A stretch of 64,000 bases of DNA from Heterobilharzia americana (GCA_944470555.2 OX104134.1:115686701-115750700), one strand, 5' to 3'. Positions 24,558 through 37,215 are shown, counted from the first letter of the stretch. The notes: generated from the sequence alone by a model not told the origin. Numbers and translations are program-made.

Positions 24558-27324
24558 GATTACTGGAGAATATAACCTTGACCAATGATTTCTGATACTC
24601 AGAAATTTTCATTGTTTACGATTAAATATTCAAACCTATTATGTGGTGCATGTATTTGTGTGACTTGGAATTTAGAAGTGAAGTATGAAAGGAATGCGCT
24701 CCTATTTCACAACTTCCTAGCATGCTACTGGGAAATGACAGCCGTCTTCATCTAGATAAACGTAGAGCTTAATGCCTCAATATCTTCGTTAACAACACAC
24801 GTCTACCCAACACAAGAAGTCAATTCGAATGATAATGAGCAAGTTTTTATGGGTATGGAAGAAAGATTGAGGTTGTCACCTAGATCAAGCTATATTTTTT
24901 TTGTAGCTTAACTGACTATGAGAAAAATCATTACTGCATACACCAATTTGGAAATAATTTTACTGCTAACGGAATACAGGAATTTAATGTATATCTACGC
25001 TTTTTTATATCAGTATATGGGTAGTGAAAACTAGCTTTTGCTACCCTTGTAGGCATCGAGTTTGAAGTGCACAAACACTGCGTAAATCTGCATATGTTAT
25101 CAACATTCACACTCAGAGCGTTTATTGTCATTACAGATGCCTTGCTTCCCAAATCCTACACTGTATTAAAGACGAAGCTGATACAGATGAAACTTTACTC
25201 AGCGTTCCAATTTTAACAACTGAAATATGCGAAAGTGTGTGTGTGATATAAGAGTATGCATCACAATGCAAGACTTCCGTAAATGAAGCTTTTTGTAATA
25301 ATACCCAACAATAAACAGAAATAACATTGCAAAGCTTTTTCATGTCACTTATTCAGTAACCCGACTCGCCTACAATGACCTACACTGAACAGCGATCAGA
25401 TGAAAACAATCAATAGAATTAAGCAATAGCAGCACTGACCATTTATTTGACAGCGCCATGTTTCGAAGACTGGGGCTACTGATACATGTTACTACCATAT
25501 ATTTCCACAACTAGGAAATTTAGATTCATTAGACTATATCTTTAGCAGCAATAGAAGTATTGAAGCATTCTGCGACTTAATAAGCTTTTAGATCGTAATT
25601 TCCTGCCGTATGTGTTGTGTGACTGATTTAGTTGATGTCTACTCTACTTGTTAATCACTTTAACTAGCACATCTAAATACGACATTCTGAATATCCGAAA
25701 TCGTGGTCTTCGTCTCATGAACTGTTATTATAGGCGTCATATGCATCTGGAGGTTCGGAAAGAACAGGAGATGAAGGAAGCTAAGTCTGCTAAGTGTATG
25801 CTTAAATCATCACTAGTATTACTCAAATATGATTAAATGAAACGTTTGGCATCAATATGTTGCAAACCTTGGAAGAACAAGTGACATGCACTAGACAGTC
25901 AAGAATTGAAAACCCCTAAACTGAAATGCAGAAGTATCATGTTGGTAATGCATTTGCACTTTTTCCGAGAGCTGAGATGAAAAATGCTTAAACCTGACTT
26001 ATGGTTCGAGTAATATAAAGGCTTCATCATACGTATTCAATATAATTTTCATCACATTATCCGAAATCAGATTCGCTGCACCATGATTTATTCTCAGCGT
26101 GATTCGTCTGAAACGTTGTGGAGGTTGTGCAGGTGTAGCTTCTTTGAATCACTAAAAAACAGAAATTGAGAAACAAATATGTCATCCTGAATCATCGCTG
26201 TCCATTGCTACTTACTCACAGTCCAATAAATCATTGTACTGAGGATTTTATGGTCTGAGGACATGTAACCTGGTTTTCTTGGATTTTCAATGGATAGTCA
26301 GGCAATTTATGCCAGCAATGAAAACTGTGTTGAAACCTGTTTTCTGACTAAATGTCTTTAATACCTCCTAAAATTGGCATAAAAGTAGTTCTCAACCTCA
26401 TTAGCATTCCAACAAATTATAGTCTATTCCTTGGCATAACCTGTGAACGTGTGCTAGATGCCAGTGGGAGAATATGTAAAATCGTTATTACAAACATAGT
26501 TGAATGCCAAGTGAAAAGAGCATAATCCATGAATGGAATCATACTTATTTAACCAAGATGATAGCATACTCTTATTAAATTCTACGGTCTGTTGGATGAC
26601 GTAGAAAACATACGCAGCCATCTTCAATGCAACCATGTTAGGAAACACACAACACAAAACTGTATAAGGCTTCATTGCTTGGTGTCACAGAATAGAGGCC
26701 ATTTGTAGACCTTCACGTTATATCAAAGTAGATCATAAATAACAAAGAGATTTCGTTTGAACAGATAGATGGTACAAACCTAAGCGAAATACTTCGTTTT
26801 TATATTTCCACAGATATCAATAGAATGATCGGTATCGAATGAATGGTGCGTTTTCAAACTGCTTGAGACATTATAATGATGATAATTTACTTCTCATGTA
26901 ACAGTAGTTACACTAGTACAACATTACTTTCCTAGACATGGATTTCTTCTTCATTGTTTACAGAATATTCCTGTGGTAACTTTGAAAAGACACAAGTTTG
27001 AGTGGATACGTATTTTCTTTACAGTCTCAGCAGCTTCTACCTTTAAGTAAAATATTTCACACAGATAAATACACACATGTGAAGTGTTTGCTTGAAGTTG
27101 AATGTTGACAGTTTTGCTTACGGTTAACTGGTTTCACGTTTGAAGTTGTGTTACAATTTATTTCACAGGATTTTGATGAATTAATGGGAAGGGTGATTTT
27201 CAGACACAGTTACTTTAGTTTGATGTTGGTAGAAATTAATTTTTTTCAAGCAAGCATTCATGAAGAGCTGACATTAGTTGGAGAACCACTAAAGACTGAA
27301 AGCACTGAACAACTGTTTCACCCT

Positions 27325-27432
27325 AACATGTGACCATTCAGCAGTGCGCAGAAAGGACTCCGCCAGGGCTCAGACTCTGGAACTTCACGTTTCATGGCGA
27401 GCGTATTCACCATTCAGCCACAGAGTTGGAGT
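27325..27432 (-). mobile_element. tRNA-derived SINE relic
   Basis: On the - strand it reads TGTGGCTGAATGGTGAATACGC (box A-like), then AGAGTCTGAGCCC (decayed box B), then GAGTCCTTTCTGCGCACTGCTGA. The order matches other SINEs in the window. Single diverged copy. Confidence 0.45.
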
Positions 27433-28867
27433 TCAGAGGTCAACATTGTCCTGCTTCTATGGACTTGTAATATAGCGCAGCTATCACTTAAGGTCATCAG
27501 TCAATGTCACGTCCAATCTGGTTTGCCCCACTGGTCAGAACTTCTCATTTGAACTTCCAGATATCCATCTAGGAGCTTTCCAGGTATTCAATAGTTCTCC
27601 AACTGATGTTAGTTCTTGATCAATGCTAACTTGAGTTACAATTGCATTAAAATAAAAGTTTATAACAGGCAGTGAGTAACTGCTAGATATACGGTCAAAT
27701 CCAAGAATGGAAACATGAAAATAAATGAGTGGAAATCATAAACTGAAAAATGTTGCATCAGATTTCTGCAAAATATATGAGGTTAACTGAGTCATTGTAT
27801 ACCTGAATTATGCCATTCTTACCTATTAAGACGGTGATGGAAGAACAAGAGAAAGTCAGAGATGTATTTCCAGGAAGGAAATTTCTTCCCGACGAATTCA
27901 TTAACTTAAGCTGTACAGTCATAGTTGTAAGAAGTGGTAGGGTCATGTGACTACCGTAGAACAAAGGGATACTTCTAAAGACTGAAGGAAATTACGTAGT
28001 GATACGCTTTTGATGTTACTATGTCAAAAGGAGACATTGAACGTACGTCTCCTACACACAGACATTTGACTTGAATTGGTGAATTCACAATGTCTTCACC
28101 ACGCAAAAGGGTTGAAATTGCACTTCCCTTGAACCGTTAGCCATGACTTCGTGAACAGTCTGGAAGACAGACTATGGTGGAGCTAGGTTGCCAGAATCTG
28201 CTAAGTAGTAAAAAGCCGAACCGGTGGTTCTTTTGCATTCCACTTTGACAACCATGCAGGATGAGCTGGTGTATGCATTTTAGTGGTAGGATACACATCG
28301 CTTGGATTAATAGTCTCCAGCATCGTATAAAACCGCCTACTTTGGACGAAAAATGGTTTCATCCAGTTTCTGTTGAATAGCCTGCAGGAGTTCCAATTTT
28401 GTTTATGTCTACATCAGCAGTTTACCCAAATTTCCTCAAATTGGCGCTGTCTAAGTATGTTCATTGACTCTGATCGTTTAAGTGATCAGATAAATTCTTT
28501 ACCTAATTTCTATACTTGATTTGTCTTTTCTCCTTTGATTTCACTGACAGTAGAATCCTCCTCATACTTGGGAATTTTCGACTGCTGACGTTGAATCTAC
28601 TGCACAGAACGCATTATGAGGGGGGTGATCATAGCCTCCTTGTGTAAGATGACGTTCTGTTAAGTTTTCTTAAAGCAGACTATGCTTCCGCACCTGAATT
28701 AACACTAATACTTCGTTTAAATTTTTTTATCCATCCATCCAGCGGCACTTCATTCAATCCAGTGCGGTGCATCAGAGAACGTGATATATTTAAGATGTAT
28801 ATAACAGAAGCCAATATATGACATTGAAGCTAGGAATGTTACAAAAACTTTCGCATTCATTCTTCAG

Positions 28868-29023
28868 TGGATGGAATCTTGGTGAAAAGGGATGATTTGA
28901 TTTTGTACCTAGGGATTAATTTACAACAATGTGTTCTGCATGATACTGAAAGAGTTACTTTTACCTTCAAAGTTGAATTAAAGCAGAAACACCTCACTGT
29001 TCCCATCTGCTTGAGAGAATTGG
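28868..29023 (+). CDS. orphan exon candidate, symmetric phase 1
   Basis: The block follows a good acceptor (CATTCATTCTTCAG) and ends at GTATCT. It is 156 nt long (52 codons), open in the frame that splits codons 2-in/1-out. That is the same phase class as the micro-exon gene upstream, but it is far larger than those exons and 15 kb beyond. The peptide is mixed (DLILYLGINLQQCVLHDTE) and unrecognised. No partner exons were found, so this may be chance. Confidence 0.22.
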
Positions 29024-29830
29024 GTATCTATCACATTTTATCAAATATTAATTGTTTAGTTACCTTACCACATTCAGACAGATGCAAAGAGAAAGATATT
29101 TCAGAATAAAATTTGCTCAGTAGTGTATCAGGTCAAGTAACCATACTTTGGGCTCAATATAACAAAGAATTAGAAATGGAAAAGATGATATGACCGTAGA
29201 CAAGGTTATATGATAAGAGAAATGATAGACAACTAAACATTGACAAAACTGTTTAGAATTTACAAAAGAATAAAGACTGCAGTGGATATATTCGTCTTGA
29301 GCCACATTACCCTCTGACGCTGTGCAATCACATATGAGTAAGTAAGTAGTTCTCACATTTAATACTGGTCAATCAGTTATTTTTAGTAGACTGTCACCAG
29401 ATAAATGATGCAAGATTGGAAGCTACATGAGCAACATGAAAATACTTAATAGCATGAATTAGTAAGTGTCGGTTGAAATCAAGAAAAGAAGAATGCGCAA
29501 TAAGGTGGATAAAAGATATCAGTGAGAAAGAAAATGAGATGTTAGTGAGGTGACTAAAGGGTAACGTAATGGCAAAAAAACTTAAAAAGGTTAGTAGGGC
29601 CATGTACTGGGAAGCTTGAAAATGAAGAGGTGAATAAGGTAAGGCAACATCAAAAATGCTTCCTCATACACAATTCACTTCTGAAGTTTTGAATTGCCAG
29701 AGCCTGAGTAATGCAAAGTAAGCTTTTCCTCACATCCTTCAGAAGATTAAGTTGTACTTTGTAGACTCATACAAAAGATTCTTTAAAACTGTATGTCCAA
29801 CGTAAACCAAATTTTGTAGAATAGAGCTAT

Positions 29831-30159
29831 TGTAGCGTCACACACTTCCCCAAAATCAATAGCCTAGGGTTTGACGACTTTCGACGTTGATGCTGACCTG
29901 CATAGTTTAAATTGACTCGCTAAGCTGAAGGCACCCGGCCAAGCATCCTCTCCATTTGGCACGCTGTCGTGTTACGTTGCACTGCTCGTATTCGACTCTC
30001 TAGCCAGTTAGTCGGAACGCATCGGCATCTTAGCACAACCACCCAAATATACTATTCCATCCAACTACGCTATCGTGTTCTTTCTTGGTCTCGTATTCGT
30101 GGGTATATAACAAGTCCGAATAATTAGTGACTGGCCTCGCACCAGGATATTATCTAAAT
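29831..30159 (+). repeat. 5' long terminal repeat of a Ty3/gypsy element
   Basis: Starts TGTAGCGTCACACAC. It shares long near-identical blocks with 47752-48033, for example GCTGAAGGCAC, TTTGGCACGCTGTCGTGTTA and GAATAATTAGTGA. A promoter-like TATATAA lies near 30104. It is followed directly by a primer-binding-site-like sequence and gag. Confidence 0.75.
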
Positions 30160-30180
30160 TGGTGATCCCGACGTGATAAC
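30160..30180 (+). other. primer binding site of LTR element
   Basis: TTGGTGATCCCGACGTGATA lies directly after the LTR, where a tRNA 3' end would prime minus-strand synthesis. The pairing tRNA was not determined. Confidence 0.5.
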
Positions 30181-30489
30181 ATATCCCGACCAATAGCAAA
30201 TATTCAATTGGTGAGCCTGTTCTATTTTATACTTGTATATTGTTTCCATTTTGATAACATTTATACATCCATTTACTACACTTTCTCATGTCCAACCACA
30301 CTCCCACGCTTATTCGTATTAGGCCGACTACGAACACGATCCAACTCGTGCCATATTGACCAGACAATGCAGAAACATGGTTTCTGTATGCCGAGGCATA
30401 TTTTCGAGAACAGCGCGTCTCAGATCCTCATTCTCGATTTCTTGATGTCATACGGTAACTACCGCGCGAATTAAACATGTATGTTACAG

Positions 30490-30865
30490 CACAAATATTT
30501 AATCCTGAAGTAAATGATCCTTATGCACTTCTCAAGGCCGCACTCTTGAAGAAAAGCGATCTCACACAGATCTTCGGCGCCTAGACGAATTACTTCGTAA
30601 CATCGAACTAGGCAGCCACTCAGCTACTGAAGTCCTCGCACGCATGCGAGAAGTAATCGGTGCACGAGCATTCGACAATGGCCTCTTCCGAGAACTATTT
30701 CTCTCAAAACTACCAAAACCGGTGCAAACCATGTTGGTGACACTGCAGTCAGTCCCAATCGATGACCTGGCAGCCTCGGCGGATGAAATACTGGAGATTT
30801 CTAGCAGACACGTCTCCAACGTATATTCTGTCTGCGACAACCAGAGAGCCAGAATTCAGAGGTGA
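30490..30865 (+). pseudogene. gypsy gag (capsid) fragment
   Basis: The clearest part (30644-30865) reads FRELFLSKLPKPVQTML then IDDLAASADEILE, the capsid signature of schistosome gypsy gag proteins. Earlier gag sequence (NPEVNDPYALLKAALLK, from about 30500) is in another frame. No clear zinc knuckle is seen between here and the protease. Frameshifted and not functional. Confidence 0.7.
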
Positions 30866-31109
30866 CCGAGCTGTGCAACTCTGTTAAACAGTTGCTACGA
30901 TCTCGAAGTCCTGGTCTACGTAGAAGTCCACAGAAATGCGTCATAGCGCATCACAGCAACTCACGTGGTTGCTCCAAAACTAAACCTAACAGGGTGGAAA
31001 ACCCTGAATGATGCTAGTTTCATAATACCTACGGAGACGAAGCCAGAAAATGTCGGAAACCATGCAGTTTTAAGAAGGACACAAACTCGAGAAACGGTCA
31101 CGCCGGTAC

Positions 31110-31484
31110 GTGATCTTGGCAACCGTAGCCGGTGGAAACTGCCGTTTGCTCCACGTCACGGATATTGAAACGAAAGTCCGCTACCTCGTCGACACCGGCG
31201 CAGAAGTTAGCGTTCTTCCCGCACCGACAAACCAGCGTCATTATGACCCATCCTTCAATCTCCAAGCAGCCAACGGCAAGGCAATCGCGACATTTGGGAG
31301 ACGATATGCCTACCTCAACTTGGGTTTACGTAAACCTATCCACTGGATCTTCCTCCTGGCTGGCGTTCCTATGCCAATCATTGGCATAGATTTGCTAACC
31401 CATTACGATCTACTCGTAGATCCTAAACTATCAACTAATCTGAGTTTGCTTTTACTAAGCCGTACTGAAAAGTGTTGGAGTTAA
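31110..31484 (+). pseudogene. gypsy aspartic protease fragment
   Basis: One open frame carries the active-site box YLVDTGAEVSVLPA (31180-31222) and the later IIGIDLLTHYDLLVD flap/helix region, in retropepsin order and spacing. It belongs to the gag-pol polyprotein of the LTR element. The frame ends with the element at about 31484, so RT is absent. Confidence 0.8.
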
Positions 31485-31800
31485 CATTCGACAACTTGTC
31501 TCTGCATATGTCCACCGTAGCTAGCTGCACAAGAGCGGGTGAACTGATATGCACACGTGAACACTCTCAGTAGTGGCATATTATCCCTAGCATACGTGTT
31601 CATCTTTCTTCGGGTAGTATAGGTCATGTGCCGAGTGACTGCATATAATATTCTTTTAATAGCCTTCGTTAGTTTGCGTTTTAGTACCTCCTCTACTGCA
31701 TTTCCATTAAATTCCAAGCTCCAAATTAGCTTCTTGTTTCACATTAAAAGGAAACCGACAGGAAGCATTCCGGTGCAGGTTTCTGCCGATGAATTTGTTT
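31485..31800 (-). mobile_element. Penelope-like element fragment (thumb to GIY-YIG)
   Basis: On the - strand, frames read EFNGNAVEEVLKRKLTKAIK, like the FKGDxVxxxxxxRLxxA clause of schistosome Penelope-like elements. VFTCAYQFTRSCAASYGG follows, a decayed form of the YQFTCSCGASYIGRT segment that starts the GIY-YIG nuclease. It abuts the truncated LTR element. No remaining nuclease sequence was recognised past it, so this is a small dead piece. Confidence 0.6.
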
Positions 31801-33325
31801 AGGTAGCTATTTCGGATGAACTTTAGTCCTAAAAGTTGAATTTCGCCTTCTAAAGCTTAGGGACTACAAATCCTCCAGATTCAGGAAGAAAGGAAATAAA
31901 GTAGATTTTCTTTCCTGCCGACAGATTCACAGCAGTGAAACTTAGCAATTTGTCCGGTCAGTGTAAATCTTTGATAGATTAACCTTCTAAGCGTTTCATC
32001 ATTTCCCCTTGCTGAGGAATAACATCTCTAAGTATGATTACATCTCTACTGTAAGGTTGATCGCTGGGAAACCATGATACTTTCCACAAGTTAAAACTTT
32101 TGTCACAGACGATGAATGTATCACTAATAATCCTTTTTTAGAATTTAAACTGCCTATAACTGGACTGATTATGGTTATTTTCAGTTAGGACTTTGATATA
32201 TCTGCTAACTATGGCCCTGATACCTAATAATTTTGAAGATGACAAAAAGTGTTCCTATCTGTACTACTGTGATGGACTTCTATCTATGTCAAGAGAGATT
32301 TTCAGAAACTGGTTTACATAATCTAAGGAACTATTACTCTTCGTAGGCTAAATCTTCCCACAGCTAGTGTGAGTTGGGAGACAACTCATCGATCAAGATC
32401 ACATCTTTGTCTTGTAACTCTTATCTTTTTACCAACTAAATCCTACACAAATTAACACCCGGAGACATGTCTGACATTCGTCCACTCTTCATGGTCAACA
32501 AGTATGACAACATTAACTTACTGTGGGCTACTCTAGAAAAAGAATGTACTTAATCACTTATTTCTATAGGGATAACTGAGTCAATTCAAGAAATCTTGGT
32601 GCAAAGTAGCTCATTTTTACGCATTGGCATCAATTCCATTGGTCTGCAATTGATAGATTGCTTCGTATGTCGATGTCTGTTGCTGAAGTATATTCTGGTG
32701 TACTCAGAATAAACTAATTAGATCCAAAATGCATTAAACTTTTTTCTTCATTCTCAAAACGCGTTTACTCAGAATGTTGTCTTGCGTACATGGTTATACT
32801 GATAGGTCAAGTGACACTTCGAGAAGTCCAAATATAAGGCTTAAATGACGTGGTAACCCTAGAAATCAGAGAAATGTGATCTTTCCAGATTTATACTATC
32901 ATACAATGGCACGACAGGAATTAAGAACAGGATATTTGGCCAATTCAGCATTTCCAACGAACTTGTTGTCAAACTGTAAATTTGTGTATGCATGAAAGTT
33001 GAACAGTTATATTCCGCTAAGAAGTTTAAACAATGTATGATACTAATGATAACAACGTTAGAAATGCTTGAAATTATAGTGACAGTCGAAACATGATTTA
33101 TAACTGAGTAGATTATTCAATATATAGAATCCGTCTAAAATGTTTTATCAATCATACATGGATGAAAAATTCAAAGGAGTAGTAAACAAGTGAAGCGATA
33201 TGAACTGAGATGAAAGTTTGGTTAAAATGAAATGAGATTCTACATTAGAGCTGCTCATTTCATATGGCAGACAGTGATGGAGTATCATTTCCTATTACTT
33301 ATTTATTTATAAGACTGAACCACTG
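31801..33325. other. non-coding stretch
   Basis: AT-rich, without convincing exons, motifs or repeats on either strand. Confidence 0.45.
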
Positions 33326-33340
33326 TATCCTATATTAAAT
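33326..33340. repeat. target-site duplication, left, of RTE copy 2
   Basis: TATCCTATATTAAAT, repeated exactly at 36662-36676. Confidence 0.9.
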
Positions 33341-33788
33341 TATTATTATTATTATTATTAGTCCCTTGGGTTCCTAGTGGAACATACGGCTTCAGTAGCA
33401 CGTCTCAGTGACCTCTGTTCTCTAAGATCTTTTGAACCTGGTCCCACGACAGCCCACAAGCTCTCATTTCCTCATCGCACGACCTCCTCCATGTCACCCT
33501 CAGCTGGAACGCCCAACTCGTCGCTTCCCCTGCGGATTCCACTCGAGCAACTGGCCTGACGCGTGATGTCCTCAGTCGGCCTTCTCAGTGCATGGCCAAT
33601 CCATCTCCACTTCCTCCTGCATATTTGTTGCGTGATAGGTTCTTGGTTGGTTCGTTCTCAGAGTTCCTTGTTGCTTATTCTTCTTATTCTGGCCAGCTGA
33701 TCTTCAGTAGCGAGCGTAAGCAGTTGTTGATGAATATCTGTGGTTTATTGGAAATCCCCTTCGTAACGCTCCAAGTCTCTAAACCATA

Positions 33789-35381
33789 CTAAAGCACTGA
33801 CTTGACGTTGGTGTTGAAAATCCGTATCTTGTTCCGCATGCTGAGTGCAGAAGATCTCCACATTGGTTTCAGGTTAATGAACGCCTGTCTTGCTTTTACG
33901 ATTCTGACTTTGACGTTCTCGTCCGTCCCGCCTGTAGTTGAAACAGTGCTTCCCAGATAGGTGAAAGGGACTACTTCCTTTAAGTTTCTCCCGTTGATGG
34001 TCATTGGAGTTTGTTGTTGTTATTGATGGTGGTGGTGCGGTATCTTCATCACCTCTGTCTTCTCTATATTCACTTGAAGTCCCATCTTCGCCACCCTGCC
34101 TCTTCTATCAACTTGTTAGTTTTTGCCTGCAGATCTTCAAGTTTATGTGACATTAGGCACAAGTCATCGGCGAAATCCAAGTCTTCTAGGTTCTTTTCCG
34201 CAGTCCAGCGTATCCCCCTCTTCTCACAGCTCCCCACTGTTTGCTGCATGATCCAGTCGACCACAATAAGGAATATCATGGGTGATGGTAGACAGCCTTG
34301 TTTTACTCGGGTCTTCACTTCAAAAGCATCACTGAGCTTCCCATTGTGAATTACTTGGCTGGTATGTGGCATCTTCACATAGTTGTTGAATGAGGCGGAT
34401 AAAGGTTTGCGGTATTCCGTAGTAGTGAAGCAGTTTCCAAATTACTTCTCGGTCAACGCTGTCAAAGGCCTTCTCAAAGTCGATGAAGTTGAGGTAGTGA
34501 GCTGATTGCCATTCTATGCTCTGTTCTATGATGATGCGCAGTGTAGCGTTGCAATTTGGTCTGCACATGATTTGTACTTCCTGAAGCCTGCATGTTCCGG
34601 TCGTAGTTTTGAATCCAGTGCATCCCTTAACCTCTCCAGGATGATGCGGCTTAATATTTTGCTTGCTCTGGGTGGACAGGAGAGTGATTCCGCTCCAGTT
34701 CTTGCAAACACTCAGGTCTCCCTTCTTTGACAGTTTGACAAGGTAACCCTTCACCCAATCAATGGCCAGGTACCTTCTCTTCCTTCCACACCTTCTGCAA
34801 TAGTGGTGTGGTGTGAGCATGTCGGCTGTTGTCTCTGCATCTGTTCTCAGTGCTTCTGGCGGGATTCCTTCTGGTCCTGCTGCTTTCCTACATTTCAGTA
34901 GCTTTATGGCGTTCAGGACTTCCATTTTCGTTGGGGGATTAATGTTCACTTGTAATTCAGCGGCTGCAGGTGGTATTTGTGGACGAAGTGCAGGTGGTGG
35001 TGGTGGTCGATTCAAGAGCTTCTTCAAGTGGTCGGCCCATTGTTTCCTTTGTTTCTCTTCTTTCGTAATTAAATTTCCTTCTTCATCTTTTATTGGTTTC
35101 ATCTGTGTTGATCTTTTCCCAGATAGTAACCTGGTTATTTGATACAATGTCGTCAGGTCTCTATCTCTCCTACCTGCAGTCTGTTCTGCTTCACTTGCCA
35201 ATGTTTCGTAGAAGTGTCTTTTGTCTTTCCGTGCACTCTTCTTTACTTCTTTGTCCAGTGTTTTATACATTGTGCTCAGTTCCTCTTGACGTTGAGCATC
35301 CTTGCACTGGTTTATCTTCTGCTTCACCATCCTCCTCTCCTGCTCTATCACCTTCCATGTATCCATCGAGATCCATTCCAC
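33789..35381 (-). pseudogene. RTE reverse transcriptase, copy 2
   Basis: The 350-codon frame complement(34329-35381) contains AAGPEGIPPEAL, then NFIDFEKAFDSVDREVIWKL (motif A with its catalytic Asp region). The chain shifts frame to complement(34070-34378) with KQGCLPSPMIFLIVVDWIMQ (motif B) and FADDLCLMS (motif C, codons at 34163-34174). It shifts again to complement(33789-34004), with LGSTVSTTGGTDENVKVRI of the thumb/C-terminal region. At least two frameshifts separate catalytic parts, so the enzyme is disabled. Confidence 0.85.
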
Positions 35382-35607
35382 TCCTTATCTTCTTTCTTCT
35401 TCCTTCCTAATACGGCTGTGCAGGTTTCTTTCCACATCTCTTTCGAAGACTTCCAGTGTTCTTCCACACAGGTTTCTTCAGGGATGTTCCTCGATGTCTC
35501 CCATTTTGTCTTGATGGCTGCCGTGAAGATCTACTTTGTAGTTTCATCCTTCAGTTTCCGAGTGTTGTACTTGAATTGAGGTCTATCACCAGCTTCCTTG
35601 AAGGCTT

Positions 35608-36230
35608 TTAACTTGATTTGGAAGGCAGGTTCCTTGCACTGGATAGTGAGTGGTGTGAACCTACATCTGCTCCTCTTCTTGACCTTGTGTTAAGTAGACT
35701 GCGTCTCCATTTTCTTGAGATTGAGATAAAGTCGATTTGATTTTTAGTGTGTCCATCTGGTGAAATCCATGTCGCTTTGTGGATATCTTTGTGCCTGAAC
35801 ACACTGCCTGACTCCAATCACCAAATCGTTGAATGCACAGAATTCTGCAAACATTTCTCCATTCTCGTTCATCACCTCACCGAGCGCTTCTCGACCCATG
35901 GTTAGTTCTCTTCCTGTGTTGTCCGCTCCCAGTTTGGCATTCATGTCGCCCATTAGAATGATTTTGATATCGCCAACTGAGGTGGTGTCTTGTCCAGTGT
36001 TGATTGAAGTTGTCTGTAGAATTCCTCCTTTTTCTCTTGATCTGCATTATTTGTACGTGAGTAGCGTAGCATTGTATGATTGTGACTTTCCTTCCTTTTG
36101 AGTTGAATCTTGCTGTCATGATCCTGATTGTGGAGGAGCTTGGTTCCCACTGTATGAGAGAGAGAGCCTTCGATGCTCTTGAGGACATCATGATAGCCAC
36201 TCCCTCAGTATGCTAGTGGTAGTCGTCTGG
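35608..36230 (-). pseudogene. RTE endonuclease, copy 2
   Basis: Overlapping frames on the - strand give SHNHTMLRYSRTNNADQ, GDMNAKLGADNTGRELTMGR and KNQIDFISISRKWRRSL, the APE-type endonuclease landmarks in order. They are spread over different frames (complement 35953-36150, 35744-35953, 35608-35817). Compared with copy 1, the C-terminal part including the SHHSLS segment is better preserved. Confidence 0.8.
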
Positions 36231-36661
36231 GTGACCGGAGTAGATTATTGACTCTTCAGTTGACAGTTTGGAGAATCCATTCCCATTCCATCTGCTTTCG
36301 CAAATTCCAAGCACTTCAATGTGATACCTTCTCATCTCTTTGCAATCTGGGCTTTAGCGTTGCTAGGTTCAAACATGGTGCGGACATTCCATGTCCTCAT
36401 GTTTACTTTCGCTTTCATCGAGAGAAGACACATCGGCCAATTGGCTTCCCGAAGGCTTTCACCAACTGGCGTCATTTCGCCTTTCCCATTCCAGTGAGGA
36501 ATAATATTGTTTTTATTTTTTATATTTTGTTGTGCTTTGAAGTTTGTTTAGCGGTTAGATTTGTTTTACGGTGTAGGGTTGCTAGCCCTATGCCAACCTT
36601 CCCTCTTTACGCGGGCTTAGGACCGGCTAGTAAACTAGTGAACTAGTTAGCCAGGCGAGGT

Positions 36662-36676
36662 TATCCTATATTAAAT
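36662..36676. repeat. target-site duplication, right, of RTE copy 2
   Basis: TATCCTATATTAAAT, an exact partner of 33326-33340. Confidence 0.9.
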
Positions 36677-37104
36677 ACTCAAATATAATATTGAATTACA
36701 TTCTATCACGGTGCCTTAATTTTACACCTACCAAAATGGAATAAGATTTTAGCATAAATATATTTAGACGATTAGATTAAGTATCATAGGGAAGTACCTA
36801 TAACGAAAACAATAATTGTCCTAATAATACTGACGATAATAACAGTGGTAAAGGAAACATACGAAGAATAACTTCATGAGGATTTGTTAATTTCAGTCTA
36901 TAATAAAACTACCTTGAAAGAAATATATAACCATTAATCTCACACTAATTAATGTTTTGCGTCCATTAATGGCATGCTATCGGATGGATATTCCAAAGTT
37001 CTTGTGCGAAGTCGTGATATGTAGGGTCAACCAAGTGGGAAGTGGAGCGGGTGCCAACTGATGATTATCGACGGACATTGAGAATCGGAGTCGAAAACTG
37101 TGAA

Positions 37105-37215
37105 CAACTGGACTCCAACTCATTGGCTAAATGGTACAGCGCTCGATACAAGACCTGAAGGTTTTGAGTTTCATCCGTGGCGAGATCATGGGTGCACACC
37201 GCTATCCAGTGCTTC
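37105..37215 (+). mobile_element. tRNA-derived SINE relic
   Basis: ATTGGCTAAATGGTACAGCGCTCG (box A-like), then GTTTTGAGTTTCATCCGTGG (decayed box B), then ATCATGGGTGCACACCGCT. The order matches other SINE heads in the window. Confidence 0.45.

Larger units (their letters stand above)
24558..29830. other. mostly non-coding stretch
   Basis: No complete gene. It holds a SINE relic (about 27325-27430, - strand) and one exon-like block at 28868-29023. A Lys/Glu-rich frame (about 25731-25793, + strand, after TTATTATAG) could be an orphan exon. Other frames are short and unconvincing. Confidence 0.4.
29831..31484 (+). mobile_element. Ty3/gypsy LTR retrotransposon, 5' fragment (LTR-gag-protease)
   Basis: LTR, PBS-like site, gag and aspartic protease occur in canonical order. 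The homology then stops at about 31484, against a reverse-oriented Penelope-like fragment. No reverse transcriptase, RNase H, integrase or 3' LTR follows. A related solo LTR lies at 47.75-48.03 kb. Confidence 0.8.
33341..36661 (-). mobile_element. RTE-like non-LTR retrotransposon, copy 2 (SR2/SjR2-type), defective
   Basis: About 3.3 kb in the opposite orientation to copy 1, with a perfect 15-bp target-site duplication and a (TAA)7 3' tail (33341-33361). Leader, endonuclease, RT and 3' region align with copy 1. Frames are longer here (one of 350 codons), so it is less decayed, but it still has frameshifts and is unlikely to be active. Confidence 0.92.

Noticed and set aside
33300..33361. (TTA)n run considered as a stand-alone microsatellite
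   Set aside because: It is the 3' tail of the reverse-oriented RTE copy, adjacent to its target-site duplication.
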